The notes beneath the pieces were generated by a model. The model saw only the letters and a program-made list of their open reading frames with translations. It did no database searches and had not been told where the DNA came from. Shown in pieces: positions 46,796 to 56,856 of a stretch of DNA of 64,000 nt; the stretch's first letter is position 1, and each line of letters begins with the position of its first letter. The stretch covers positions 1-64,000 of the forward strand of contig JARGNI010000021.1 of the NCBI GenBank assembly GCA_029213195.1, given 5' to 3'. The position numbers and the translations under genes were made by a program. This stretch comes from Verrucomicrobiales bacterium. GTDB taxonomy: Bacteria; Verrucomicrobiota; Verrucomicrobiia; Verrucomicrobiales; DEV007.

Positions 46796-49141
46796 ATGTT
46801 TTCTTCCTTTTCTTTCCACCGGTCTCTTCTCCTCCTTCTCGGATTCGTCGTGACCCTGACGGCGACCCCTCGCAGCGAAGCCGAGACCCAGTATGGCGAT
46901 CTCGCTCTCCGCGTGACGACGATGCTGGAGAAGGAGCACTTCCTCCGCGAAGACTTCAACGACAAGATGTCCAAGCGGGTGCTCGACACCTACCTCGAGA
47001 TGCTCGACTTCAGCCGTGTTTATTTCACCAAGGAGGATATCGATCGCTTCCGAAAGCAATACGAGACGAAGATCGATGACCAGGTCCGCGAGGAGGGCAT
47101 TCCGGCTGCCTACGACATTTACTCCGTTTACCAGGAGCGAGTCGCGAGCCGGGTCAAGATGGCGAAGGAGCTCGCGAAGCCGAACACCTTTACCTATGAC
47201 TCGGACCGAACCGTCCAGATTTCCCGGAAAGATTCCGAGTGGGCTCCGGCAGGAAAAGAGCACGATCAACTCTGGCGCAACCTGATCGAAGGAGATCTCA
47301 TCCGGGAGAAACTCATCGCCGATGCCCTCGCTGAGAAAGAAGCCGAGGAGAAAGCCGAGCGAAAAGAGAAAGGCGAAGAAACCGAGAAAGATGGTGAGCC
47401 TGACAAGCCGGAGAAAAGCATCTACGAAAAGGTTTCCGACCGCTATGAGCGGATCTCGAAGCGCGTCAACGAGAACAACACCGAAGATGTCGCAACTTTG
47501 TTCATCAAGTCCATCGCGCGCGCCTACGACCCTCACTCCGAGTATTTCTCGCAGCAGCAATATGACAACTTCCGGATCGGGATGAACAAATCTCTCACCG
47601 GGATTGGCGCAATGCTTCAGAAAGATGAAGACCAGGGCGGTGCCACGATCGAGGGTCTCGTCGTTGGTGGACCTGCCTTCAAAGGTGGCGACCTGGAAGT
47701 GAAGGATCGGGTCATTGGAGTCGGCCAGGGAGTCGATGGCGAATTCACCGATGTCGTCGAAATGAAGCTTTCCGACATCGTCGACCTCATCCGCGGAGAA
47801 GTCGGCAGCGTTGTACGCCTCAAGGTCATCCCTGCCGGTAAGTCAGCGGAGATCAAGCTGGTCAACATCACCCGGGACAAGATCGACCTGAAAGACAGCC
47901 TTGCCACCGCCGACCTCATCATCACCCAGGATCCGAAGGGCAATGAGCAGAAGATCGGCTGGATCACCCTGCCCTCCTTCTATGCCGACATGGATGGCGG
48001 CCAGACCAGCACGACGACGGATGTTCGCCGTCTCCTCACTCGACTCTCGATCGAAGGGATCGATGGATTGGTCGTCGACCTCCGTGACAATGGTGGAGGT
48101 TCCCTCGAGGAAGCCATCAACATGACCGGCCTCTTCATCAAGAAAGGTCCGGTCGTGCAGTCCATCGACTGGAGAGAAAACCGCGATCAGCGCTCTTCTC
48201 GAAATGCGGAGGCGGTCTATGGCGGCCCCATGGTCGTTCTCACCAACCGGGCCAGCGCTTCCGCTTCCGAGATTTTCGCGGCCGCCCTCCAGGATTACAA
48301 CCGGGCGGTCATCGTCGGAGACAAGGCTACTTTTGGCAAAGGAACGGTGCAGCAACTGCGCCCCGTTCTCAGCAGCCGTCTCGTCCTCCCCTTCAACCGG
48401 AAAACGGTTCAGCAGGGAGCCCTCAAGCTGACAATCCAGACATTCTACCGAATCAACGGTCACTCCACCCAGAGAGACGGCGTCATTCCTGACGTTCACC
48501 TCCCTTCCATCCTCGACATCGCCGAGATCGGGGAAGCGTCTCTCCCGAATGCACTTGATGTCGATCCGATCGAGAAGAGCAATTACCAGGCCTTTTTCCA
48601 GGACCCCCTCCCGGTGGATGCACTCCGAAAAGCATCGGAAGTTCGGGTTGGTTCGCGACAGGGCTTCGAGTACATTCTCTCCGACATCGCCGAGGAGAAA
48701 CAGCGCATCGAAGAGAACAAGATCGTGCTGAATCTCGAGCAGCGGAAAGCGGAAGCCAAGGCCGACGAAGAAAAGGCGGAAGCCCGCAAGGCCGAGCGCA
48801 TCGCGCGATTCGCCGAGATCCGGGAAAAAGAGAAGGATCTCTTCACCATTTTCAAACTGACGCAGGACAACGTTCTCGACGAAGGGCTTACCCTTCGTGA
48901 CGACCTTTCTGCCGAGGAGTTGAGTGGAATGTCTCGTGGAAAGAATGACGAGGAAGATCCGGAGATGAAAGCCCTCCGATATCCACATCGCTTCGATCCC
49001 TACGAGCGCGAGACGGTCCGCATCGTTCAGGATCTCATTGCGATCAGCGAGACAGGCAACCCGGTTCAGATCTCTGAGGCCAAGCCCAAGGCACGGGGGA
49101 AGACGGTCCCGATTCCTGCGAACGAGTCCCAGCCCAACTAG
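46796..49141 (+). CDS. carboxy-terminal processing (tail-specific) peptidase, S41
   Basis: Signal peptide; PDZ-like GGPAFKGGDLEVKDRVIGVGQG; VDLRDNGGGSLEEAINM; NRASASASEIFAAALQDYNRAVIVGDKATFGKGTVQ. Confidence 0.95.
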   Translation: MFSSFSFHRSLLLLLGFVVTLTATPRSEAETQYGDLALRVTTMLEKEHFLREDFNDKMSKRVLDTYLEMLDFSRVYFTKEDIDRFRKQYETKIDDQVREEGIPAAYDIYSVYQERVASRVKMAKELAKPNTFTYDSDRTVQISRKDSEWAPAGKEHDQLWRNLIEGDLIREKLIADALAEKEAEEKAERKEKGEETEKDGEPDKPEKSIYEKVSDRYERISKRVNENNTEDVATLFIKSIARAYDPHSEYFSQQQYDNFRIGMNKSLTGIGAMLQKDEDQGGATIEGLVVGGPAFKGGDLEVKDRVIGVGQGVDGEFTDVVEMKLSDIVDLIRGEVGSVVRLKVIPAGKSAEIKLVNITRDKIDLKDSLATADLIITQDPKGNEQKIGWITLPSFYADMDGGQTSTTTDVRRLLTRLSIEGIDGLVVDLRDNGGGSLEEAINMTGLFIKKGPVVQSIDWRENRDQRSSRNAEAVYGGPMVVLTNRASASASEIFAAALQDYNRAVIVGDKATFGKGTVQQLRPVLSSRLVLPFNRKTVQQGALKLTIQTFYRINGHSTQRDGVIPDVHLPSILDIAEIGEASLPNALDVDPIEKSNYQAFFQDPLPVDALRKASEVRVGSRQGFEYILSDIAEEKQRIEENKIVLNLEQRKAEAKADEEKAEARKAERIARFAEIREKEKDLFTIFKLTQDNVLDEGLTLRDDLSAEELSGMSRGKNDEEDPEMKALRYPHRFDPYERETVRIVQDLIAISETGNPVQISEAKPKARGKTVPIPANESQPN

Positions 49142-49298
49142 TAGGCTTCGGACTCCCCAGCCCGGGGAAGTGACCCGGAACCCGAGGAGGATTCCCCCGC
49201 GATCCTCGACCGAGGTCGTGTTTGGTTCGCAGGCTCCTGTTTCAGAATCTCCGATTCTTTCTCACACCGAACCCGTTTCGCGGCGTAGTATTTCCATC

Positions 49299-51851
49299 AT
49301 GCAAGGCGGATGGGAACAGGCTCTCGATGGACTCCAGGTCCATCTCCAGGTTCCGGATCTCTGGCAACAGGAAGCCATCCGGGCACTTCGTTCCGGCAAG
49401 GATGTCATCGTCTCGGCCCCGACCGGAGCCGGGAAAACCTTCATCTTCGAATCGCTCTTCGAAGACGGGAAGACCTTTCGATCCGATCGGCAGGCGGTCT
49501 ACACCGTGCCCACCCGAGCCCTCGCCAACGACAAGTGGCGAGAGTGGAAGAAGAAAGGATGGAACGTCGGGATCGCGACCGGCGATGTCGCCGAAAACCT
49601 CGACGCTCCCGTCATCGTCGCGACCCTGGAAACGCAACGGGAGCGCTTTCTCGCCGGGGACGGCCCCCGTCTTCTCATCATCGACGAATACCAGATGATC
49701 GGAGATCGTCGACGCGGGCTGCAGTACGAGCTGGCCCTCGCTCTCGCTCCCGATACCACCCAACTCCTGCTTCTCAGCGGCTCCGTGGCGAATCCCCGTC
49801 ATGTCGAGGAATGGATGACCCGACTTGAGCGCGATGCCATCGTCGTCGAAACGAAAGAGCGTCCCGTGCCACTCGAAGAACGTCATCTCGACGAACTCCC
49901 CCGAGCGGCTCCTCGCCAGTGCCGAAATTTCTGGCAGAGGCTCGCCCTCTCGACCCTGCTTTCGCACTATGGTCCTCTCCTGATTTTTGCGACCCATCGA
50001 AAGGCAGCCGAGAAGATTGCCGCGAAAGTGGCCGAGGCCCTTCCCGATGATGACCCCATCGCCCTTGGAGATCCCACCCTCGAGCAATCGTGCTCGAAGG
50101 AGCTGTCGCGATTGCTCAAGAAGCGTGTCGCCTTCCATCACAGCGGACTCAGCTTTACGGAACGCGCCGCCATCGTCGAACCGCTCGCCAAGGCCGGCCA
50201 GCTCCGAGTCATCGTCGCCACGATGGGACTTGCGGCAGGCATCAACTTCTCGGTTCGCTCCGTCTTCGTCTCCGACGCCACCTACCAGGATGGACCGTTC
50301 CAAAGAGACGTCAGTCCGGATGAACTTCTCCAGATGTTCGGACGCGCCGGACGACGAGGGCTCGACGAGACCGGCTACATTCTCATCGGTGATCGGACCC
50401 CGAGGCTCTCCGATGCCCACCCTCTCGAACTGCGAAGACAGAACGAAGTCGACTGGCCCACCCTGATCCGGCGAATGCACCATGCCGCTCGATCCGGCGA
50501 ATCCCCCATCGAGGCCGCGCGCATTCTCCGCGACCGACTCTTTTCGCGCCAGCAGGTCTCCCTCGGATTCCGCTCCGTGAGCGACGACGATCTTGCCGAG
50601 GAACCCGCTCTCTTTGGACTCAAACCGACGCAAAAAGAGGTGCTCAATTCTCTTGGCGAATGGGAAGCCGTCCGGGCCAATCGGATCGAGAAAGTCCCCC
50701 TGAAATCGACACGCTCCTTTGTCCGTGGACGCTACCGCCCCACCGAGAGCGACAGCTCGCAAATCTCGTCTCTCCTGCCCGCCCGTGCTCGGCTCTGCCG
50801 ACTCGGCACGGCCCCTGGCGAGGAGGGCTCGCGCAACGCTCCCCGTCGCTACGGTATGGAACTCGCCATCGCCACGGAGAAAGAGCCCGATCAATTCTAC
50901 CTGACCAAGTTCGCCCAGAAACAGGCCCGACGTCAGGACCGTGGGCACGACCCCACCACCGCCTACACCGAGGAAGAAGCCAATCTCTTTCTCCCGGAAA
51001 TCTTTGCCGAGGGTATCGCCCCGGCCCGCTTCGAAGCCCTGGTCCACCGAGGGCAGCAACTCTTTCTCACCGGGCACTTTCGAGACGTGGAATGCGAGGC
51101 CTATCTCGATAGCTCGGATGTCGCCCTTCTCAATCCCCGCGAACGATCCGTAGAGATCACCAGCGAGACCCATGTCACCGATCTCGAATCGGGAGAGATC
51201 GTACAGGCCCGCGCTGGAACCGCGGTCCACGCCTGGAGAAAGCTTCGGCTCATCGACGATCAGGGCGTTCCCACCCACCGGGGAACACTTTTCAGCTTTT
51301 TCCAGGGAGGAGAAGGCCTCGCCATTGCAGCTGCACTCGAGGACCCTCACTATCACCCCGAAGAAATCATTCTCCACCTCGCCAACCTCAGGGCCGGCCA
51401 TCGCTTCGAGCTCGACACCGTTCCCCATGCCGACCGGATCGTCGACTCGATCGGGAGTGAACGGCTTGCGGCAGCGTGTCGCCAGGCTCACGGCCCCGTC
51501 GACCACGAAGGCTACCTGCGTCTGGGCCTCCCGATTCAGTATGGCGAAGGAGCCGCGGAGGTCATCGCGCTGATGCTCGACGGAGGCTTGCACAAACTCC
51601 TCGGAAAGGGAGCTACTCTCGAGTTCGGCCCCGGGGATGTCGAACGCGCTTTCGTCGAATGGCTCAGCCTCCTGCGGCATCTCCACCACGCTCCCGATCT
51701 CGATGATGAGCGCTGGATGGCACTCAAAGCCGCCGCCGGTTTCGAGTTGAAGCGCCGGGATCGACGAAGCCCTCTCATGTCGCTGCCCTCCCTTCCCGCC
51801 ACCGTTCTGCAGAAAGCGCCCCAACACGGGATCCGGTATAGCGCCCTTTGA
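49299..51851 (+). CDS. Ski2-like superfamily 2 helicase
   Basis: SAPTGAGKTFIFE (motif I), RLLIIDEYQMIGD (motif II), HHSGLSFTERAAIV, ATMGLAAGINF, QMFGRAGRRGLDETGY. Confidence 0.85.
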   Translation: MQGGWEQALDGLQVHLQVPDLWQQEAIRALRSGKDVIVSAPTGAGKTFIFESLFEDGKTFRSDRQAVYTVPTRALANDKWREWKKKGWNVGIATGDVAENLDAPVIVATLETQRERFLAGDGPRLLIIDEYQMIGDRRRGLQYELALALAPDTTQLLLLSGSVANPRHVEEWMTRLERDAIVVETKERPVPLEERHLDELPRAAPRQCRNFWQRLALSTLLSHYGPLLIFATHRKAAEKIAAKVAEALPDDDPIALGDPTLEQSCSKELSRLLKKRVAFHHSGLSFTERAAIVEPLAKAGQLRVIVATMGLAAGINFSVRSVFVSDATYQDGPFQRDVSPDELLQMFGRAGRRGLDETGYILIGDRTPRLSDAHPLELRRQNEVDWPTLIRRMHHAARSGESPIEAARILRDRLFSRQQVSLGFRSVSDDDLAEEPALFGLKPTQKEVLNSLGEWEAVRANRIEKVPLKSTRSFVRGRYRPTESDSSQISSLLPARARLCRLGTAPGEEGSRNAPRRYGMELAIATEKEPDQFYLTKFAQKQARRQDRGHDPTTAYTEEEANLFLPEIFAEGIAPARFEALVHRGQQLFLTGHFRDVECEAYLDSSDVALLNPRERSVEITSETHVTDLESGEIVQARAGTAVHAWRKLRLIDDQGVPTHRGTLFSFFQGGEGLAIAAALEDPHYHPEEIILHLANLRAGHRFELDTVPHADRIVDSIGSERLAAACRQAHGPVDHEGYLRLGLPIQYGEGAAEVIALMLDGGLHKLLGKGATLEFGPGDVERAFVEWLSLLRHLHHAPDLDDERWMALKAAAGFELKRRDRRSPLMSLPSLPATVLQKAPQHGIRYSAL

Positions 51852-51891
51852 AAGCCCTTGAGAAGCACCCTGATCTGGCGTACCGCTGGGT

Positions 51892-52308
51892 ATGGAAACT
51901 ACTCTCTCCCCGAATTCGGCTGTTCTCGAAAAAACTCGCGAGCTGTGCTCCCTGATTCTCCAGTCAGGGGAATACACCGAGAACGTGTCCAAGATCGAGA
52001 CGTTCTTCAAAGACGAAGATGCCCAGGCATCCTACCGCGAGTTCGCCTCGCTTGGAGAGGAGCTCCAGCAGAAACAACAGACCGGCACCCTGAACGATGA
52101 GGACATCGCGGGCTACGAGTCGAAGCTCAAGGCCCTCCGGACCGACCCCGTCACCGGTGGTTTCATGGAAGCTGAGGAAAAGCTGAATGGAATCGTCCAG
52201 CAGATCTCCAAGTATGTCGGCAAGACCCTCGAGCTCGGAAAACTTCCCGATCCCGAAGATCTCGAAGACAGCGGCTGCTGCAGCAGCGGTGGATGTGGCT
52301 GCAACTAG
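51892..52308 (+). CDS. YlbF/RicF-like protein with Cys-rich C-terminal tail
   Basis: Helical core with AEEKLNGIVQQISKYVGKTLELGKLPDPEDLEDSGCCSSGGCGCN; tail resembles B. subtilis YlbF as I recall it. Confidence 0.72.
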   Translation: METTLSPNSAVLEKTRELCSLILQSGEYTENVSKIETFFKDEDAQASYREFASLGEELQQKQQTGTLNDEDIAGYESKLKALRTDPVTGGFMEAEEKLNGIVQQISKYVGKTLELGKLPDPEDLEDSGCCSSGGCGCN

Positions 52309-52333
52309 TCCCTGCCCCAACTACTTTTTCGAA

Positions 52334-52363
52334 AGCAGGCTTCCTTCGGGAGCCTGCTTTTTT
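52334..52363 (+). terminator. Rho-independent terminator of the ylbF-like gene; overlaps bioA stop
   Basis: AGCAGGC T TCC TTCG GGA GCCTGCT followed by T run. Confidence 0.8.
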
Positions 52364-53669
52364 ATTGTCCCAAAACGTCCTCGGCGGAACGCTCGAGCGC
52401 CTCGACCATGGAGCGAACCTGCCCCTCCTCGATCGCCAGCGGTGGCATCAAGGTCAGGGTATCCCGAACCGGTCGAGTCAAGAGCCCGTAGTGCCGAGCT
52501 CGCCGACAGACTCTCGCTCCACTCTCCGCCTTCCAATCGAGGCCGGCGCCCGTCCCGGCATCAACCAGATCGATCCCAGCGATGAGCCCGACTCGGCGCA
52601 GCGCACCAAAGTGAGGGGAACGTTCCACGGCGGCTTCCAACTCCTCCGCAAAGACCTCGATCACCGGCTGGATGCGCTCGAGGACTTCTTCCTCTTCGAA
52701 GACCTGCAGATTCCCGAGGGCCGCAGCACATCCGAGGGGATTGGCACAATAGCTATGCCCGTAGAAGAAGGTCTTGAGCTCCTCGTACTCGCCAAGAAAG
52801 GCCTCGTAGATACGGTCGTGGGTCAGGGTCGCCGCAAGAGGGAGATACCCTCCGGTCAGTCCCTTCGCGAGACAAAGAAAATCGGGGATGACCTCTTCGT
52901 GCTCGCAGGCGAACATCTTCCCGGTTCTTCCAAAGCCGGTCATGACTTCATCGAGAATCAGGAACGCGCCGACACGGTCGCACCATTCGCGAATTCTTCG
53001 GAGCATCCCGACAGGCCAGGTCCGCATCCCTGCCGCTCCCTGGATCAGGGGCTCGATGATGACGGCATGAACCGCGTCGGAATCCTCATCGGGGATGGCC
53101 TCCAACTCCTCCACGGTATCAACCCGCTGGACGGGATAGCCATGACTCGCAAAACGGTCCTGGAAAACTCCGATCCCACCCAGGGAAGCCGCGCCCATCG
53201 TGTCGCCGTGATAGGCACCACCAAAGGCAACGAATCGAGTGCGCCGGGTCTCTTCCTTCAATTGCCGATACTGGATCGACATCTTGCAGGCACACTCGAT
53301 GGCCGTGGAGCCATCATCGGAAAAAAAGACTTTTGTCAGGGTGTTCTCGGGGAAGAGCCCGACCAGTTTCTCGGCCAGGAGGATCGCTGGCTCATTGGAG
53401 AACCCCAGCGCGGAACAATGGGCGATCTGGTCCAGCTGCGAGCGAATCGCCGCATCGATCGTCGGATGACGGTGTCCGTGCACATTCGTCCAGATCGAGC
53501 TGTTTCCATCGAGATAGGAATGACCCTCCGAGTCGGTCAGCATCACTCCCTTCCCGGAAGAAATGATGAGCGGATCCTCCTCCGAGGCACACCAGTCCTT
53601 CATCTGGGTGAAAGGGTGCCAGAGATGATTCTTGTCCAGTTGACGGAGTTGTTGCGTATCGCGAGACAT
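52362..53669 (-). CDS. bioA: adenosylmethionine-8-amino-7-oxononanoate aminotransferase
   Basis: LDKNHLWHPFTQMKDW; SDDGSTAIECACKMSIQY; HGDTMGAASLGG; LILDEVMTGFGRTGKMFACEH; FLCLAKGLTGGYLPLAAT. Confidence 0.95.
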   Translation of the reverse strand: MSRDTQQLRQLDKNHLWHPFTQMKDWCASEEDPLIISSGKGVMLTDSEGHSYLDGNSSIWTNVHGHRHPTIDAAIRSQLDQIAHCSALGFSNEPAILLAEKLVGLFPENTLTKVFFSDDGSTAIECACKMSIQYRQLKEETRRTRFVAFGGAYHGDTMGAASLGGIGVFQDRFASHGYPVQRVDTVEELEAIPDEDSDAVHAVIIEPLIQGAAGMRTWPVGMLRRIREWCDRVGAFLILDEVMTGFGRTGKMFACEHEEVIPDFLCLAKGLTGGYLPLAATLTHDRIYEAFLGEYEELKTFFYGHSYCANPLGCAAALGNLQVFEEEEVLERIQPVIEVFAEELEAAVERSPHFGALRRVGLIAGIDLVDAGTGAGLDWKAESGARVCRRARHYGLLTRPVRDTLTLMPPLAIEEGQVRSMVEALERSAEDVLGQ

Positions 53670-53896
53670 CGAGAGATCTGCGAGAAAGGTGGCGAGTCCT
53701 CGGGAAATTACAAGCCCTCCCCACCCCGCCAACTCACGAAGTCGGGTTTCGACGTCTCGCGGCCTCGATTCGAAAAGCTCGAATTTTCCTCGTGCAGGGG
53801 CTGCCATTTTTCTACCCTGCATCTTCCCATTCGACCTCCGCTCATCGTCGAAATCTCGACTTATTTTCGGCTTCCCTCTTCTTCTCTCCCTCCCGG

Positions 53897-54382
53897 ATGA
53901 AATCGCTATCTCTTCTCCCTCTGGTTTTCCTCGCCTTCTTTTCCGGCTGTTCTCAACCCGAACCGGTTCAGGATCTCAGCGTTGTCAAAGACGAAACCCG
54001 ATTCAACATCATCTCCCAGTGGCGATTCCACAGCCGGGTCCCGGTCGAATCCTACTTCACCAACCTGTATCTTTGCTGGCTCGACGAAAAGAAGCTGGTC
54101 GCGCGAGGCGGCGGAAAGCAACACCAGCTCCAGGAAGGCACCAAGATGGTCGCAGGCAACGGAGAGACGGCTGCGATCCCCTTCCGGGAGACGGATCACA
54201 ACCGTGGCCGTCTCGCCTTTCTCGAAGTCATCGTCTTCACGCTCGAGGACGGAACGGTCGAGCAAAGGAGCTTTCTCTCCAACGTCATCGAGTCGCCCCG
54301 GAAAGAACGGCACATCATGCCCTCCCAGTCGGTCCTCGAAGAATTGAGCGCTCCCTTCGATCCCACAGGGTCAGGTCTCTGA
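53897..54382 (+). CDS. hypothetical lipoprotein
   Basis: MKSLSLLPLVFLAFFSGCSQPEP lipobox; 161 aa. Confidence 0.7.
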   Translation: MKSLSLLPLVFLAFFSGCSQPEPVQDLSVVKDETRFNIISQWRFHSRVPVESYFTNLYLCWLDEKKLVARGGGKQHQLQEGTKMVAGNGETAAIPFRETDHNRGRLAFLEVIVFTLEDGTVEQRSFLSNVIESPRKERHIMPSQSVLEELSAPFDPTGSGL

Positions 54383-54411
54383 CCCAACCCTGTTGAAAAA
54401 AGTCCGCCGTC

Positions 54412-56847
54412 CTACCACGCCGCGCCCAACTGTGGCTGGGGATTCACCCGGTAAGGCATCCAGACGATGCCGACGGCCTTGGCGGAGCAGTTCTTCTTGA
54501 GGGGAGAGAGGCTGATCGACTCGAGCTTCTCGAGCATGGGGTCCATCTCCTCTTTCAGTTTTTCGACTTCCTCCTCACACTCGCGCTCGAGCTCTTCGAG
54601 ATCATCCTGGTAGTCGTCGACCTTCTCCTTGGCCCGCGCCACATCTCGACTTTCTTTCCACGCCCGGGACGCTCCCGACATCGCGCTGCTACTCTTGCGA
54701 GAAATGGCGCGACCGAGCACGGCACTCAGGATCGTTCCCCCGATCTTCATCGCCGTGTCCATCTTCGCCGTGCTCGCCTGCGCCTGCTGCTCGGCGACCT
54801 CATCCATCGCTCTCGCGATCCGGTCCTCGAGTGTCTTGATTTTCTTTTCGTAGGAGTCCTGGAGTTCATCCACTTTCTCATCGCGAAGTTCGTGAGCCGC
54901 GTGAACGAGACGCGCCCGAAAATCACCCTCGGTTTCCCCGAGGTTGGAATACATCCCGGTCATGGGACTCTTGTAGACGGTGATCGTGTGATTCCCGTAG
55001 AGAAAGTCGACGAGGTCCTTCTTCAACTCGGTCCACTGCTTGCTCTCCAGCATCGATTGCGGGAGGTCGGAAAAAGTCGCCCCGGCGAGAGGCTCACGCC
55101 CGAGCTGAGTGACCTGCATTCCATTGGGCAGATCGAGAGTCTGGTTCCAATCCACCTCTCCACTTTCCGAATCGATCTTGTTGATCATCGCAACCGACTC
55201 GACTCCGCTGATCCCCTTGCGACTGTCCTGGTAACGGGCCTCGCCCACTCGGATCACGGCCGGCACGTAGTTGATCTCATTGGCAGGAACCCCTGCGCCT
55301 ACGGGAATGAAAAAGTCTTCGGCTCCCCGCGGCAATCGGGGGCGCATTGGCTGCGGTGCGGCGGGCTTGGGCGCCTCTGGTTCCGGTGTCGGTGCAGCGG
55401 CCTGTGCGGCCTCGACTTCGGCGCGCTTGGGATCCATGAGCTTCTTGATCTGACGCCGAGCGAGTGGGCCGGTGAGATAGCTCATGACCCAGCGGACATG
55501 GAAGACGACCGGTTCGTCCTCGTGCACATTGTTCAGGAGAAAGACCCGGCTACCGAGTCCGGCCAGCAGCTCCTCCATCGCCTGCCGGTCGAATCCGCCA
55601 TCCTGGCTCGCCGCCGCGCCTTCGAGGCCATCGAGGACTCGCGCCTTGTCCCGCTCGGTCTGAAGCCGACCGAGAAACCAGGTTCCGATATTCGAAAGGG
55701 CCTTGTAGTCGAGATCGACCGGGTTCTGCGTCGCGAGGAGAACTCCCAGCCCAAAGGCCCGTGCCTGTTTCAGCATCGTCATCATCGGTTTCTTCGACGG
55801 AGGCATCGCCGTCGGCGGGAGAAACCCGTAGATCTCATCCATGTAGAGCATCGCCCGCAAACTCGTCGTGCCGGACTGGGCCCGCATCCACCCCAGCATC
55901 TGGTTGAGGAGAAGAGAGACGAAGAACATCCGCTCGGAATCGCTGAGGTGAGCGATCGAGAAAATCGAGATCCTCGGTTTCCCCTCCGGGGTGTGCATCA
56001 TTCGCTTGATGTTGAGCGGCTCTCCTTCGAGCCAGCTTGAGAACCCGGGAGAGGCGAGGAGGTTATTCATCTTCAGCGCCAGATCCATCCGATCCTTCTC
56101 GGGGCAGACCGTGTCGAGATCCATGACCCCGATCTTTTGAAATGGCGGCACCTGGATGTGTCGAATCAAGCTTTCCAAGGTGATCCCCTGGCCGGCTTTC
56201 CAGGAATGCGCAAAGATATTGGACAGGAGAATGTGCTCGGGATCCTGGATCGGATCGGCATCCTGCCCCACCAGCGAAAGCAGGCTGGAAACCGTCGACT
56301 CGATTCGCTCGGCAAAGGCTTCCGCATCATCGATGACCTCGAACTCCGGCACATCGAGGGAGCTCAGGATGGAAACCGGCAGCCCGGCGCTCGATCCTGG
56401 TGTGTAGACCGCCATGTCGACCTTGTCGCGAAAGCTTTGGATCCTCTCCGGTCCTTCTCCCCAGCTCGCGAGACCGTTTTTCCACATCTCGGCGGTATTG
56501 GCGGCATGTTCATCTGGAGTGATCCCTTTCTTCTGGGCGTCGTCCTCATTGATCCAGGGACGAAAATCCTCGGGTGCCAAATCGGGGAAGGTCAGGAGCA
56601 GGTTGGCAATGTCGCCCTTGGGATCGATCACGATCGCGGGGATGTTGTCCATCGCGGCCTCCTCGAGCATCGCGATGCAGAGACCAGTCTTTCCCGAACC
56701 CGTCATTCCGAGGACGACCCCATGGGTCACGAGGTCCTTGGAATCATAGAGAACCAGGTCCTCCTCGAGATCTTTCTCCTTGAGGTCGTATTCTCGGCCG
56801 AGATAAAATTTCCCGAGCTTTTCGTAGTCTTCCGTTTTGATTTCCAT
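54412..56847 (-). CDS. HerA/DUF87-like ATPase with C-terminal coiled coil
   Basis: HGVVLGMTGSGKTGLCIAMLEEAA (Walker A), AIVIDPKGDIANLL, AMLYMDEIYGFLPP (Walker B), VLLATQNPVDLDYKALSNIGTWFLGRL. Confidence 0.85.
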   Translation of the reverse strand: MEIKTEDYEKLGKFYLGREYDLKEKDLEEDLVLYDSKDLVTHGVVLGMTGSGKTGLCIAMLEEAAMDNIPAIVIDPKGDIANLLLTFPDLAPEDFRPWINEDDAQKKGITPDEHAANTAEMWKNGLASWGEGPERIQSFRDKVDMAVYTPGSSAGLPVSILSSLDVPEFEVIDDAEAFAERIESTVSSLLSLVGQDADPIQDPEHILLSNIFAHSWKAGQGITLESLIRHIQVPPFQKIGVMDLDTVCPEKDRMDLALKMNNLLASPGFSSWLEGEPLNIKRMMHTPEGKPRISIFSIAHLSDSERMFFVSLLLNQMLGWMRAQSGTTSLRAMLYMDEIYGFLPPTAMPPSKKPMMTMLKQARAFGLGVLLATQNPVDLDYKALSNIGTWFLGRLQTERDKARVLDGLEGAAASQDGGFDRQAMEELLAGLGSRVFLLNNVHEDEPVVFHVRWVMSYLTGPLARRQIKKLMDPKRAEVEAAQAAAPTPEPEAPKPAAPQPMRPRLPRGAEDFFIPVGAGVPANEINYVPAVIRVGEARYQDSRKGISGVESVAMINKIDSESGEVDWNQTLDLPNGMQVTQLGREPLAGATFSDLPQSMLESKQWTELKKDLVDFLYGNHTITVYKSPMTGMYSNLGETEGDFRARLVHAAHELRDEKVDELQDSYEKKIKTLEDRIARAMDEVAEQQAQASTAKMDTAMKIGGTILSAVLGRAISRKSSSAMSGASRAWKESRDVARAKEKVDDYQDDLEELERECEEEVEKLKEEMDPMLEKLESISLSPLKKNCSAKAVGIVWMPYRVNPQPQLGAAW

Positions 56848-56856
56848 AGTTCCTTG

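Noticed and set aside
49242-52010. 922-aa minus-strand ORF antisense to the helicase
   Set aside because: The plus strand has clear helicase motifs; the antisense frame is open because the GC-rich sense strand rarely uses TTA/CTA/TCA codons. No recognisable domains.
52293-53900. 535-aa plus-strand ORF antisense to bioA
   Set aside because: bioA on the minus strand is unambiguous.
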